Translations under genes and position numbers: made by a program | Assembly (NCBI RefSeq): GCF_025950085.1 | Contig: NZ_JAPDDS010000004.1 | Span: 62,001-126,000, forward strand | Length of the DNA: 64,000 bases | DNA from: Luteolibacter flavescens | Lineage (GTDB): Bacteria; Verrucomicrobiota; Verrucomicrobiia; Verrucomicrobiales; Akkermansiaceae | Reading direction: 5' to 3' | In this document: piece by piece, positions 51,201 to 60,532 of the stretch | How the letters are laid out: every line of letters starts with the position of its first letter | Position numbering within the stretch: the stretch's first letter is position 1 | Notes under the pieces: generated by a model | What the model was told of the DNA's origin: nothing | Databases searched by the model: none | What the model saw: the letters and a program-made list of their open reading frames with translations, nothing else

Positions 51201-54200
51201 TACTATAAGGTTAGTATTCCGGAAAACACGCCAAGCTGGGAATTCACGCTCGAGCAGGTGTCCGGCGAGTCCTCGCTGGTGATGCGACGTGGAACCGTGC
51301 CGGACTTCGGCGCGGCCTACAATGGCGACGTCCAGAGCACCGGGAACAATTCCCGCGAGGTGAGGGTGCAGCGCGCGGGCAACGAGCGCTACGTGTTGCT
51401 GCCGCCGGACAACCAGACGTCGATCCTTCCCGGCGACTATTACATCGGCGTGATCGCCGAGGGCTTGAATCCTCCTCATTCGAGTGTGACGGGCAGCGGT
51501 CCATCGAGCGCCGTGCTCACGAGCCGCGGGCCGCTGGCCATCCTGGGCATCGGCGAGGCCACCGCGGCAGGCGTGGTGCAGCCGGTGGGGCTGGCACCCG
51601 CGCAGGTGAAGGCGTATCAATTCACCGTGCCGGCCGGGACCGCCGCGCTCGAGGTGCGGCTGGACAACAAGGTGGGGAATCCGGTGCTCTCGCTGATCGG
51701 CGGGCCGCGCATCCCACAGCCGGACGGCTGGGCGCAGGCTTACGGCTTCGGTGGAGGGCAGACGATATCCGTCGCCGGAGGGATGGGCCGCACGACGACC
51801 AGCACGCTGCTGAATATCCCCAATCCCATCCCCGGTCTCTACACCTTCGCCGTGCGTGCGGATACGGTGGGGTCGGCATATGTCGATGCGAGCACCGACG
51901 TGACGATCACGGCGAATGCTCCCGTGCCGCTTGATTTCAATGCGACCGCCACCGTGAGCAACCAGACGGCGGGTGCGTGGCGTTACTTCCAGGTCACCGT
52001 GCCGGACGGCGTGATGGCGTGGGATGTGAGGCTGGCGAATATCACGAGTGGCCTGCCGCAGATGGTGGTGCGCCGCGACCTGTTGCCGAATGGCACGGGC
52101 ACGAACAACGGTGCGGGATCGAGCTGGAATCCCTCTTCCGAGACGGTCTGGCCGAGTGGCTATCAGTGGGCCGCAGGAGTGGATTGGACCGGCCGCAACT
52201 ACGACCGCGCGACGGATCCGCGCCGTCCGGTCGGTGGTCGCCTCTTCGCCTCGATGGGCCGCCCGCTGACGCCGGGCACCTACATCGTCGGCGTGCTGAA
52301 CAATACCGGCAGCGACCCGCTCACCGGCGTGAACGGTGCTCCCGCGAACTACACCGTGGAGAGCCGCGGCGTGGGTGCCGGGCAGCCGGTCACGGTGGGC
52401 GAGATCCCCTTTGCCACCGGCAGCAGTGTCTCGGTCATGGACCTGCCTCGCCGCGAGGCCGCCTTCTTCAAGGTGACGGTGCCGCCGAATACGCCGCGCT
52501 GGGAATTCAAGCTCACGCCGACCGCAGGCGAGGCGATGATGGTGGTGCGCCGTGGCGTGCTGCCGGACTTCACTGCCGCGGACGACGGGAATATCTCGGG
52601 CAATGGCCCGCGCTCCTCGAAGATGCAGCGCACCGGCATGGAGCGCTATCTCCTGCTGCCGCAGGACAACCAGGACGCGATCATCCCGGGCGACTACTAC
52701 ATCGCGGTGGTGAGCGAGGGGGTGAATCCGCCGCATTCATCCGTGACGGGCACGGGCAACAGCAGCGCGACCTTCCGGATCGAGGAGCCGATGGCGGTGA
52801 CGGATCTCGGCACGATCAGCGCGACACAGACGACGCGGCAGGTGGAGCTGGAGGCCGCGCAGGTGAAGGCGTATCAATTCACCGTGCCGGTGGGCACCAT
52901 CAGCATGGAGCTGGGTCTGGAGAACCGGCAGGGCGAGGCCTTCATGGCCTTCATGTCCGGGACACGCATCCCCGAGCCCGACAACTATGCCCAGGACTAC
53001 GGCATCGGCGGCGGCCAGAGCACCACTCCCGCGGGAGGCCTGGCGCGACGCACGACGACGGGACTCGTGACCATCACCGCGCCGCCGGCCGGTGTCTATA
53101 CGGCGACGGTGCGCGCGGACGACGTGACGAATGCGGCGAGCGCACGGCTGGTGATCCGTGCGAACGTGCCGCAGGATCTTCCTCTCGGCGGCGGCACCAC
53201 GCAGGTCACGGATCACGGTCCGAACTCGTGGAAGTACTTCCGCGTCGAGGTTCCTGCCGGCATCGCGGGCTGGGACCTCCGGGTGAAGGGCATCACCGGC
53301 GGCGACCTGAACTGGGCGATCCGCCGCGACCAGGTGCCGTCCGGCACCGGCACGAACAACGGTGCGGGCAGCACGTGGACCGCATCCAGCTCCGCCACCT
53401 GGCCGAGCGGACACCAGTGGGGCAGCACCACCGATTGGACGGGCCGCAATTTCGACGTCACGGGCGGTTCGCGCCGCGCCGTGGATGACCGGCTGGTGAT
53501 GGCGATGGGCCGCCCGCTGGAGCCGGGCACGTATTACCTCGGCATCATCAACAGCGGCACCGATCCGGTGGCAGGCGGCAGTGGCAAGGCGTCGTCCTAC
53601 ACCATCGAGAGCCGCTTCATCGGCGAGGGCCATGCGATCCCGATCGGCACGCTCGGCTTCGCCGCGGGCAGCAGCGTCGCGGTGAATAGCCTCGTGCCGC
53701 GCGAAGCCGCCTACTACAAGGTTAGTATTCCGGAAGCCACCCCGAGCTGGGAATTCACCTACACGCCGTCATCCGGCGAGGCGCTGGTCGCGGCGCGGCA
53801 GGGATACATCCCGGACTTCGGGGCGGTGTACGACGGGAACCTGCAGAATGCCGCGGGACCCCGGCAGATCAAGGTGCAGAAGGCGGGTGCCGAGCGCTAC
53901 CTGCTGCTCCCGCCGGAGAACCAGGACAAGATCGTCGCGGGTGACTACTACCTCGCGGTCGTCTCGGAAGGCGTGAATCCACCGGCCAGCGACACGATCG
54001 GCACCGGCACGAGCAGCGGGACGCTCGCCAGCAGCGGCAGCCATGCCGTCACCGATCTCGGCACGGCACAACTCGCGCCGATCACCCGTGCGGTGACGCT
54101 CGCGGGGGCGCAGGTGAAGGGCTATCAATTCACCGTGCCGGAGGGCGTGGTGAGTCTGGAGGTGCAGCTCAACAACCGCACGGGTGCGCCGCGCATGGCG

Positions 54201-57131
54201 CTGATCTCCGGAAACCGCCTTCCTTTCCCGGATACCACCGTGAATGAATTCGGCACGGGTGGCGGCCAGTCCGCGGCTCCTGCGGGTGGCTTCGGTCGCG
54301 TGATCGCGGACAGCCTGATCACCGTGCCGAATCCCCCGGCCGGAACCTACAGCCTCACGGTGCGTGCGGACGATTCCCCGACGGGAGTCTTCCCAGATGC
54401 CACGGCTGACCTCGTGATCGTGGCGCGGCCGCGCACGGCGATGAACTTCGCCGCCAGCCAGAATGGCAACGGCCTTTCGCACAGCGACACCAAGCAGCTC
54501 GCCAACGGCCAGAAGCAATTCTACGAGGTGAGCGTGCCCGCCACCTTGTCCGGCCAGCCGGTGCTCGGCTGGATCCTGAAGGTGAACCACGCCCAGGGAG
54601 ACACCACGCTGAAGATCTACAAGACCTGGGGGAACACCGGCACCGGCATCACGGTCACGGGAAATACGGCACTCATCGTACCTCCTTTCCTCACCTTCGA
54701 CGAGACGTGGTTCATCGAGGTCGCGGCCACGGGGCTGACGAACTACACGCTGACGAGCCAGCCGGTGACGCTGGAGCGCCCGGCATGGCAGATGCCCGCG
54801 GGCCACAACTTCACCTTCGGCGACAGCGGGAACGACAGCTCGGGCAATCCGCTGCCCGGCGACCGCGGCGTGGACATCGGCCAGGACGATTGGCACGTGT
54901 ATGCGATCGACGTGCCGCAGGGAAATTCCGGCCTGCTGCGCACCGAGCTGCGTGCGATCAGCGGGAATCCGGATCTCTTCATCCGCGAGGACGGGGTGCC
55001 GACCACCGACCACGATGCGAATGGCGGGGCGTCCGGAGGTGCCTCGCTGGTCCACCGCGAGATGAAGGACGTGGGATCCGAGTATGGGAACTGGGTGCCC
55101 TTTGACGGCACCTCGGAGCGCCAGCTCCGCCCCGGCCGCTGGTATCTCGGCGTGAAGGCGAGCGGCGGCAGCAATGCCCGCTACCGCCTGATGGCCTCCA
55201 CCGGCAACGTGACCGACCTCGACCTCGCGAATGCCAGCGTGACCAACCAGACGCTGATCGGCCGCGACTGGCGCTACTACCGCTTCACCGTGCCGGTGGA
55301 TGCGCCGGCGACTTGGAACCTGGGCTTCACGCAGCAGGTGGGCGACGTGGTGATGTGGGTGCGCGACACCGTGCCCTCCGGCCAGAATTCCGGCACGGGA
55401 TCGTCCAACGGCGTGATCGAGAGCTGGGCTTCCGACTCGAAGAACCAGGGGCCGTACACGGCTGCGGGCTACGATCCGCCGCAGGTGTATGGCTTCAATA
55501 CGCCGCCGCTGCGCCCGGGACACACGTACTATGCGGGCTTCCGCGCGACGACGGATGCGACCTTCAGCGTGACCAGCACCACGACCGGCAGCGCCCCGGT
55601 GGCGACGCCCGTGAGCTTCTACAACGGGGTGATCGACACCACCATCGCGGCAGGCGGCAGCGCCTACTACAAGATCGGGGCGCCGGCCGAGGCCACGCGC
55701 CTGAAGTGGACCTCCATACATCCGGCCACGGTGCAGATCCGCGTGGAGCAGGGGACGCTGCCCGGCGCGACGGGCACGCAGCACTCGAGTAGCACGGTGG
55801 CGAACAGCACGCTGAACCAGGCGCTGACCGCGACCGGGTGGCCATGGCAATCCTCGCAGACCTACTACCTGCGCATCGTGAACAACGGCAGCAGTCCCGC
55901 GACGGTGAAGGTGAACGTGGCGGGAGTGAATGCCACGACGGAGGACGAGGACAACGATGGCCTGCTCGATGCGTGGGAGCGGCAGTACTTCGGCAATCTC
56001 AGCCAGAACGGTGCCGGGGATCCGGACGGCGATGGCGTGACGAATGCGGTGGAATTCACCGACGGCACCATCCCGAACGACATCAACTCGGCGAAGTACT
56101 TCCTGAACGTGAACGCGAACTTCGGCAGCGTGGCGAAGTCGCCGGACCTGCCGAAGTATGACCGGGGCACGCAGGTGACGCTGACGCCGACGGCGAATGC
56201 CGGGCTGATCTTCACCGGTTGGTCGGTCGGTGCGACGGGCACGAGCAATCCGCTGCAGTTCGCGATCATGGAGAACAGGAACATCACGGCGAACTTCGGC
56301 GTGAGCCTGCCGGAGGCGCTGGATACGCCGCTCGCCATCACCACGGGTGGCGACGGGATCTGGCTGGGCCAGACGGTGACGAGCAAGGACGGCACGGATG
56401 CGGCGCAGAGCGCGCCCATCGGCCACAGCCAGCAGGCGTGGATGGAGACGACGGTGAGGGGACCGGGCCAGATGAATTTCTGGTGGAAGGTTTCATCGCA
56501 ATCCGGCGACTACCTGGAGTTCCTCGTCGATGGCGTGCTGAAGACCGGCCGCATCACCGGCGAGGTCGATTGGGCGGCGAAGACATATGCCATCGAGCCC
56601 GGCGAGCATGTCGTACGCTGGCGCTATGTGAAGAATGCCTCGGGCACCGCGGGCTCCGATGCCGCGTGGGTGGATGGCGTCCAGTGGCTGCCCAGCGCGG
56701 GCTACTCGCAGTGGGTCGCGGAGCACTTCACGCCGCAGGAAGCGGGGGACCCGTCGATCGTGGGACAGGATAGCGATCCGGATGGCGATGGCGTGTCGAA
56801 TGTCATCGAGTATGCCTTCGGCTCCGATCCGCGGGCGAATGACCTGAGCCTCTCCCGCGTGACGCCGGAGGTGGTGCAGGTCTCCGGCCAGCGACGCCTG
56901 CGCCTGCGCTTCACTCTGCCGGAAAACCTGCCCGCCGACGTGATCTATCAGATCGAGCTGTCCGATGATCTCCGCGCGTGGACGTCGGTGGCCCGGCAGA
57001 CGGGTGTGGCGGGGTGGCCCGGCACCGCGACCTCCACGGTGGCCCCGGCGGTGAACGGCCGCCGCGAGCACGTCATCACCTCTCCCAATGCCACGGCACG
57101 CTTTGGCCGGTTGAAGGTGACGATCCCCTGA
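48291..57131 (+). CDS. Giant secreted repeat protein, pre-peptidase-like modules
   Basis: A 2,946-residue exported protein (signal peptide MHPFPLSAAIAMSLLLPAAL). Residues of about 25-340 look like a beta-helix of the autotransporter-associated type. From about 350 on the protein is a chain of jelly-roll-like, pre-peptidase-type domains with the recurring W-x-Y-Y-x-V-x-V-P...G-W-D-x-R-L and PGTYYVG pattern. Three tandem modules of about 420 residues lie at 810-1229, 1230-1646 and 1647-2050. The end has thrombospondin type 3/dockerin-like calcium loops (DEDNDGLLDAWERQYFGN at about 2553; DSDPDGDGVSNVIEYAFG at about 2826) and an InlB-type repeat (about 2607-2680). No catalytic motif is seen. An adhesin or matrix role is likely. 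Confidence 0.85.
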   Translation: MHPFPLSAAIAMSLLLPAALHAASDVTLSSTVTTGGSFSGANPNVFTPTADAANVQTSAIQSQLNAGTGVTINSASAAAGNGDITLNTTLTRNSGTLASPLVFNAVRDLSIGTTLSATSAAMPLTLNAGRSISNAGSITTNGGAVLLNPTEEMVLRADLNAGAGAVTLQNGLLRTIVSSREIKGSSFTIASGASLHMTGTVAAALDVAGRIAPASTTAMGGLQVNGTLVLQGGSTTQIEIGGTSAGATHDKITSNGAVTVGGTLQLEITGNFHDTITPANTFTILQGSSLTGTFAGLPNGSRYTLANDRGSFRVNYTATSVVLDNWQPVVTTLTWDPGTAEAGTAIVAKTNTRAGRHFFKVTTQSSDLGGWRTRLAVTSGEASLYLSKAALPTTSSSAFSSTQTGSDGLVLRDDEFNANEEWNLMVFATEGAQWSIVSGRPYVHDLGTLPFTDANSNGQYDIGEAVAPQDSPAAPMPPEGIRFYKSVLPAGTPGWSLWLGGSTREIALRSNKLPFHNATASYTRKQAGRMLAVPPVIGAGTSTWYASVMAPAGEVVGLDSRIQFVSDLAYNGTVPNVAVTGAPYRVYRVQVPVDQIAWDISAVAVAGNPDIAVRKGSVPAEYDNEAFSASPGNATEGITLVPNYLTDGTWYITTWGDAPYTFTLKNGDPVITPLSFTDTKVNDQTARSGWRFYALTNIPSQVGALGWELQLSNHAPGTQLALRRNKVPGRWQKRTGGAASVTDTNSDYFDESSTNGFIQRVNHQADVWYVGVFLPQQPLGGFTLTANPISPPTVAFQSSTIAADIPALKWRYYRIDVGSGMQGWDLRLVNASGGDCTMVVRRDLLPSGTGTNNGASSYWNATGDSSWPSGYQWAGGNDWTARPYNTTATARREMNDGIIAATGRPLNPGTYYVGIYNDGKDPVNGGTGQPATVTLQSRAIGNGLDIPIGTLDLAAGSSVAVNNLAPREAAYYKVSIPENTPSWEFTLEQVSGESSLVMRRGTVPDFGAAYNGDVQSTGNNSREVRVQRAGNERYVLLPPDNQTSILPGDYYIGVIAEGLNPPHSSVTGSGPSSAVLTSRGPLAILGIGEATAAGVVQPVGLAPAQVKAYQFTVPAGTAALEVRLDNKVGNPVLSLIGGPRIPQPDGWAQAYGFGGGQTISVAGGMGRTTTSTLLNIPNPIPGLYTFAVRADTVGSAYVDASTDVTITANAPVPLDFNATATVSNQTAGAWRYFQVTVPDGVMAWDVRLANITSGLPQMVVRRDLLPNGTGTNNGAGSSWNPSSETVWPSGYQWAAGVDWTGRNYDRATDPRRPVGGRLFASMGRPLTPGTYIVGVLNNTGSDPLTGVNGAPANYTVESRGVGAGQPVTVGEIPFATGSSVSVMDLPRREAAFFKVTVPPNTPRWEFKLTPTAGEAMMVVRRGVLPDFTAADDGNISGNGPRSSKMQRTGMERYLLLPQDNQDAIIPGDYYIAVVSEGVNPPHSSVTGTGNSSATFRIEEPMAVTDLGTISATQTTRQVELEAAQVKAYQFTVPVGTISMELGLENRQGEAFMAFMSGTRIPEPDNYAQDYGIGGGQSTTPAGGLARRTTTGLVTITAPPAGVYTATVRADDVTNAASARLVIRANVPQDLPLGGGTTQVTDHGPNSWKYFRVEVPAGIAGWDLRVKGITGGDLNWAIRRDQVPSGTGTNNGAGSTWTASSSATWPSGHQWGSTTDWTGRNFDVTGGSRRAVDDRLVMAMGRPLEPGTYYLGIINSGTDPVAGGSGKASSYTIESRFIGEGHAIPIGTLGFAAGSSVAVNSLVPREAAYYKVSIPEATPSWEFTYTPSSGEALVAARQGYIPDFGAVYDGNLQNAAGPRQIKVQKAGAERYLLLPPENQDKIVAGDYYLAVVSEGVNPPASDTIGTGTSSGTLASSGSHAVTDLGTAQLAPITRAVTLAGAQVKGYQFTVPEGVVSLEVQLNNRTGAPRMALISGNRLPFPDTTVNEFGTGGGQSAAPAGGFGRVIADSLITVPNPPAGTYSLTVRADDSPTGVFPDATADLVIVARPRTAMNFAASQNGNGLSHSDTKQLANGQKQFYEVSVPATLSGQPVLGWILKVNHAQGDTTLKIYKTWGNTGTGITVTGNTALIVPPFLTFDETWFIEVAATGLTNYTLTSQPVTLERPAWQMPAGHNFTFGDSGNDSSGNPLPGDRGVDIGQDDWHVYAIDVPQGNSGLLRTELRAISGNPDLFIREDGVPTTDHDANGGASGGASLVHREMKDVGSEYGNWVPFDGTSERQLRPGRWYLGVKASGGSNARYRLMASTGNVTDLDLANASVTNQTLIGRDWRYYRFTVPVDAPATWNLGFTQQVGDVVMWVRDTVPSGQNSGTGSSNGVIESWASDSKNQGPYTAAGYDPPQVYGFNTPPLRPGHTYYAGFRATTDATFSVTSTTTGSAPVATPVSFYNGVIDTTIAAGGSAYYKIGAPAEATRLKWTSIHPATVQIRVEQGTLPGATGTQHSSSTVANSTLNQALTATGWPWQSSQTYYLRIVNNGSSPATVKVNVAGVNATTEDEDNDGLLDAWERQYFGNLSQNGAGDPDGDGVTNAVEFTDGTIPNDINSAKYFLNVNANFGSVAKSPDLPKYDRGTQVTLTPTANAGLIFTGWSVGATGTSNPLQFAIMENRNITANFGVSLPEALDTPLAITTGGDGIWLGQTVTSKDGTDAAQSAPIGHSQQAWMETTVRGPGQMNFWWKVSSQSGDYLEFLVDGVLKTGRITGEVDWAAKTYAIEPGEHVVRWRYVKNASGTAGSDAAWVDGVQWLPSAGYSQWVAEHFTPQEAGDPSIVGQDSDPDGDGVSNVIEYAFGSDPRANDLSLSRVTPEVVQVSGQRRLRLRFTLPENLPADVIYQIELSDDLRAWTSVARQTGVAGWPGTATSTVAPAVNGRREHVITSPNATARFGRLKVTIP
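50718..51977 (+). repeat. Tandem module 1 of the giant protein
   Basis: Encodes residues 810-1229: WRYYRIDVG..., VVRRDLLPSGTGTNNGA, then GSSVAVNN...REAAYYKVSIPENTPSWEFT and a third subdomain VKAYQFTVPAGTAALEVRL. Subdomains are three jelly-roll-like units. The DNA of the GTGTNNGA coding segment is almost identical in all three modules. Confidence 0.8.
51978..53228 (+). repeat. Tandem module 2 of the giant protein
   Basis: Encodes residues 1230-1646 (WRYFQVTVPDGVMAWDVRL..., GTGTNNGAGSSWNPSS, VKAYQFTVPVGTISMELGL). In the central subdomain it differs most from the others (REAAFFKVTVPPNTPRWEF). Confidence 0.8.
53229..54440 (+). repeat. Tandem module 3 of the giant protein
   Basis: Encodes residues 1647-2050 (WKYFRVEVPAGIAGWDLRV..., GTGTNNGAGSTWTASS, REAAYYKVSIPEATPSWEF, VKGYQFTVPEGVVSLEVQL). 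The stretch AAGGTTAGTATTCCGGAA (53718-53735) is identical at DNA level to module 1 (51207-51224), including codons rarely used elsewhere in the gene. Confidence 0.8.
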
Positions 57132-57149
57132 GCAGATGAACTTCCGCCT

Positions 57150-57173
57150 GCTGCCTCCCGCGACGGAGGCAGC
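57150..57173. other. Stem-loop downstream of the giant gene
   Basis: A perfect 9-base stem GCTGCCTCC/GGAGGCAGC with a 6-base loop, 18 bases after the stop codon. It lacks a T tract, so it is only a possible transcript end. Nothing else is evident in the 221 bases before the next gene. Confidence 0.4.
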
Positions 57174-57352
57174 GGGCCTTCCGGCGGTTGCGATGGTGTG
57201 TGTGTTCCGAGTGCAGTGTCAGGCCCGCTTCTTATCCGTGACAATGGGTGATCGAGGAGGATCGCCCGGGGAGACACGGAGAAGCGGGCCTCACCCTTCA
57301 CTCGGGACGGCAGCGACTTGTCAACTTCGCCTCAAGATGAGCAGATCCCGGG

Positions 57353-58783
57353 ATGAAGCATGGTTCATCCCGGATTGCCGGTCTGGTTGTCATCCTGATC
57401 GTGCTGGCTGCGGCGGGATGGTGGTTTGTTAGGTCGGCTCCGCTGGGGGCCGGCGGCGGGGCTTCGCATGCGATGGACCTGCGGGCACCGGAGGCGACGG
57501 TGCGCTTCGACGATGGATCGGTGTTGGAGATCCTAGGTATCGCCGAGGGTGCGTGGGTGGATGGCGTGATGTCGAAGCCCGCGGGAGGTTGGGGCGCATC
57601 GTCCACGGGGAGGAATACGACGTCATTCGGGCAGGACAGGGACTACCTCGAGATCGAGCGCTTCACTTTGAGCAAACGTCTCGCCGGGGTTCGCCTTTCC
57701 TACTCGGCAGGGAGTCTGGTGATGTCCCTGCGCTATCTGGATGCCACGGGGAAGGTGGTCCCGGCCGCGGCGATGGAGTCCGGTGATCTCCGTCTCCGCC
57801 TTTCCGATGGGGCGGGCGAGTGGCTCGACGGCAGCGCTACCTTCGGAGCGGACGACGACCCGGAGGGACGCGGCGCGACATCCTTCGCCGGGTGGCCGCG
57901 GGGAGGGAAGGAACTCGTTTTCCAAGCGACACGCTCCGGTCTTCCTCCTGAGGAATTCCGCATGCCGAATCCCGTGGCCGGGGTCGCGCCCGCCGCGTGG
58001 ACCGCTGTCCCACTGCCGCAGTCGAGATCGGGAGATCATTGGAAGATGAACTTCAGCAAGGTGTGGGAGGTCACGGTTCCGGGAAAGGGCAAGTGCCTGG
58101 TGCCGGACATCGACTTCCAATCGGACTTTCCGAGCAATGGATCGTTTTCGCCGGTCTCCGGATGGGTGGGCGAGGTGGCCGGCGCGCGGGGAACCCGCTC
58201 GGAGCGGGGCATATGGGTCAGGGGCCCGGGTGATCTTTCCTCAGGCTACCCGATGCCTCCGGATGAAGATCAGTTCAAGTTCCTCTACCGGATCCGCTAC
58301 ACCGAGTCCTATCCGATGCCTCGCAAAGGAGTCGGCTTCATCTTCAGCGGAGGCGTGGTCTCGGCGGACGGGACGACGATCGATCACGGGGCAGCCAGCA
58401 AGGACCTGGGAATCCAATCCCTGGAGCTCGGTGCCGTGGAGGAAGCGAAGGACTCCTTCTATCCTGGATCCCGCCAGTTCACCATCTCCCTGGAAGGGGC
58501 GTGGAAGGATGCGGCGGAAAAGAGCGCTGCGGAAGCTCTGTGGGGAGGATGGCAGGAATGGATGCCGGTGGTATTCGTGAACGGAGGGGAGCGCTCGTCC
58601 GGGGCGGTGGGATTCAAGGGATCGAATCAATCGTCAAGCTCCGGGGAAACGACCTTCAAATGGTCGGGGACCTGGACCGGGGACCTGGAGCCGGGTGACA
58701 AGGTGGAGATCGGCATCATGCCCCGTCCGCCGGATGAAGTCATTGAGTTCATCGTGGACCGGAAGTCGCTCACGCCGGAGTAG
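57353..58783 (+). CDS. Membrane-anchored or secreted protein of unknown function
   Basis: A 476-residue protein with one hydrophobic N-terminal segment (SRIAGLVVILIVLAAAGWWF, either an uncleaved anchor or a signal sequence). The rest is soluble and beta-rich: ATVRFDDGSVLEILGIAEGA, DYLEIERFTLSKRLAGVRLS, FEVT-like WEVTVPGKGKCLVPDIDFQ, SYPMPRKGVGFIFSGGVVS. One cysteine is present in the mature part. No family is recognised. It lies between the giant-protein gene and asnS, all in the same direction. Confidence 0.65.
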   Translation: MKHGSSRIAGLVVILIVLAAAGWWFVRSAPLGAGGGASHAMDLRAPEATVRFDDGSVLEILGIAEGAWVDGVMSKPAGGWGASSTGRNTTSFGQDRDYLEIERFTLSKRLAGVRLSYSAGSLVMSLRYLDATGKVVPAAAMESGDLRLRLSDGAGEWLDGSATFGADDDPEGRGATSFAGWPRGGKELVFQATRSGLPPEEFRMPNPVAGVAPAAWTAVPLPQSRSGDHWKMNFSKVWEVTVPGKGKCLVPDIDFQSDFPSNGSFSPVSGWVGEVAGARGTRSERGIWVRGPGDLSSGYPMPPDEDQFKFLYRIRYTESYPMPRKGVGFIFSGGVVSADGTTIDHGAASKDLGIQSLELGAVEEAKDSFYPGSRQFTISLEGAWKDAAEKSAAEALWGGWQEWMPVVFVNGGERSSGAVGFKGSNQSSSSGETTFKWSGTWTGDLEPGDKVEIGIMPRPPDEVIEFIVDRKSLTPE

Positions 58784-58853
58784 CGGGAGCTGCCTGCGGT
58801 TGGTTCGTCGCCGGATCTCTTGCAGCGGCCACGGCCCCTGCTAGAACTCCGCC

Positions 58854-60221
58854 ATGCGCACTCTCGTCCGTGATTTGCTCCGCTCGACCGCTCCGTCCGA
58901 TTCCATCCATGCCGCGGGGTGGGTGCGGACGCGGCGGGACTCGAAGGCATTCTCCTTCCTCGAAATCAATGACGGCTCTTGTGCGGGGAATCTCCAGGTG
59001 ATTGCCGACGTGGGCATCTCCGGGTCGGAGCTGCTGGCAAAGATGAGCACGGGCGCATCCGTCGCGGTGGAGGGCAAGCTGGTGGCTTCGCAGGGCGGGA
59101 ACCAGGCGTGGGAAGTGCAGGCGACCTCGATTCGTCTGCTGGGCGAGGCCCCGGATGACTTTCCCCTTCAGAAGAAGGGCCACTCGCAGGAGTTCCTGCG
59201 CAGCATCGCCCACCTGCGCCCGCGGACGAATCTCTACGGCGCGATGTTCCGCATCCGCAGCCGCATGAGCCAGGCGGTGCACCGCTTCTTCCAGGAGCGG
59301 TCCTTCTACTACGTCCACACGCCCATCATCACCGCGAGCGATTGCGAGGGGGCGGGGGAGATGTTCCGCGTGACGACGCTCGATCCGATCGGCGGCGCGA
59401 AGCAAAAGATCGAGGACGATTTCTTCGGCAAGGCCGCGCACCTCACCGTCTCCGGCCAGCTCGAGGGCGAGCTCTTCGCCACGGCGCTGGGAAATATCTA
59501 TACCTTCGGCCCCACCTTCCGCGCGGAGAATTCCAATACCTCGCGCCACGCGGCGGAGTTCTGGATGATCGAGCCGGAGATGGCCTTCTGCGACCTGCAG
59601 GGCGACATGGATCTCGCCGAGGCGATGGTGAAGTATCTCGTGAGGGAAGCGCTGGACGGGCAGGACGGCGATCTGGCGATCTTCGAGAAGTTCGTGGACA
59701 AGGGCCTGCGCGAGCGCCTGGAATTCGTCGCGGAGAATCCCTTCGAGCGCGTCTCCTACACCGAGGCGGTGGAGATCCTGCTGAAGTCCGGCAAGACCTT
59801 CGAGTATCCCGTGGAGTACGGACTGAATCTCCAGAGCGAGCACGAGCGCTGGCTGACCGAGGAATTCTTCAAGAAGCCGACGACGGTCTTCAACTACCCG
59901 AAGGAGATCAAACCCTTCTACATGCGCCTGAACGATGACGACAAGACGGTGACCGCGATGGACCTGCTGGTCCCGGGTATCGGCGAGATCGTCGGCGGCA
60001 GCCAGCGCGAGGAGCGTCTGGACGTGCTGCTCGGCAACATGGAGCGCCACGGCCTGAGCGTGGATGACTACTCGTGGTACGTGGACACGCGGAAGTACGG
60101 CACCGTGCCGCACGCGGGCTTTGGCATGGGCTTCGAGCGCATGCTGATGTTCGTCACCGGCATGCAGAATATCCGCGACGTGATCCCCTTCGCACGCACG
60201 CCGGGGCACTGCGAATTCTGA
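58854..60221 (+). CDS. asnS: Asparaginyl-tRNA synthetase
   Basis: A 455-residue class IIb synthetase charging tRNA-Asn. The N-terminal OB-fold anticodon-binding domain (about 15-105) carries [20 protein letters not shown]. The catalytic domain has motif 1 around [20 protein letters not shown], the Asn-type [11 protein letters not shown], motif 2 [20 protein letters not shown] and motif 3 [20 protein letters not shown]. The [11 protein letters not shown] sequences fit AsnRS rather than AspRS. The presence of asnS means direct asparaginylation. A hairpin follows the stop. Confidence 0.95.
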   Translation: MRTLVRDLLRSTAPSDSIHAAGWVRTRRDSKAFSFLEINDGSCAGNLQVIADVGISGSELLAKMSTGASVAVEGKLVASQGGNQAWEVQATSIRLLGEAPDDFPLQKKGHSQEFLRSIAHLRPRTNLYGAMFRIRSRMSQAVHRFFQERSFYYVHTPIITASDCEGAGEMFRVTTLDPIGGAKQKIEDDFFGKAAHLTVSGQLEGELFATALGNIYTFGPTFRAENSNTSRHAAEFWMIEPEMAFCDLQGDMDLAEAMVKYLVREALDGQDGDLAIFEKFVDKGLRERLEFVAENPFERVSYTEAVEILLKSGKTFEYPVEYGLNLQSEHERWLTEEFFKKPTTVFNYPKEIKPFYMRLNDDDKTVTAMDLLVPGIGEIVGGSQREERLDVLLGNMERHGLSVDDYSWYVDTRKYGTVPHAGFGMGFERMLMFVTGMQNIRDVIPFARTPGHCEF

Positions 60222-60264
60222 TGCGGGGCCGCATTCGTGGCGGCGATTTTTCTAACAAGAGCGG

Positions 60265-60300
60265 GATGGGAAGCTGCGGAATGCGCGGCTTCCCATTCTT
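60265..60300 (+). terminator. Probable terminator after asnS
   Basis: The stem GATGGGAAGC against GCTTCCCATT (9 of 10 pairs) has a 13-base loop, and a short T/C-rich tail TCTTGCTG follows. It lies 44 bases after the asnS stop in a 311-base gene-free interval (60222-60532) that otherwise shows no feature beyond the promoter region expected for the next gene. Confidence 0.5.
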
Positions 60301-60532
60301 GCTGTACGGGGGATGGGGGTTCATTCGCCCCGCATGTGTGGGCGGGAGCGGGAGATGTCGATTTTTGGACAAGGGGCAGCGGGGACCTACCCTCCGGAGG
60401 CAGGAATCTGTATGTCAAATCGGCCGAGATTGTTGGTAGTGAGCGGGAAATTTTCGTGTCAGGAGCAACAGAATAGTTGTCAGACAGGTTTTGGTGTGTA
60501 TTTACATCCGAAACGCAAGTTGCCCGAAACCC

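Noticed and set aside
49383..56426. Two very long minus-strand open frames (49383-52736 and 53769-56426) opposite the giant protein
   Set aside because: No signal, motif or domain; the composition is rich in Arg, His and Ala. The plus-strand frame has clear repeats and signal peptide.
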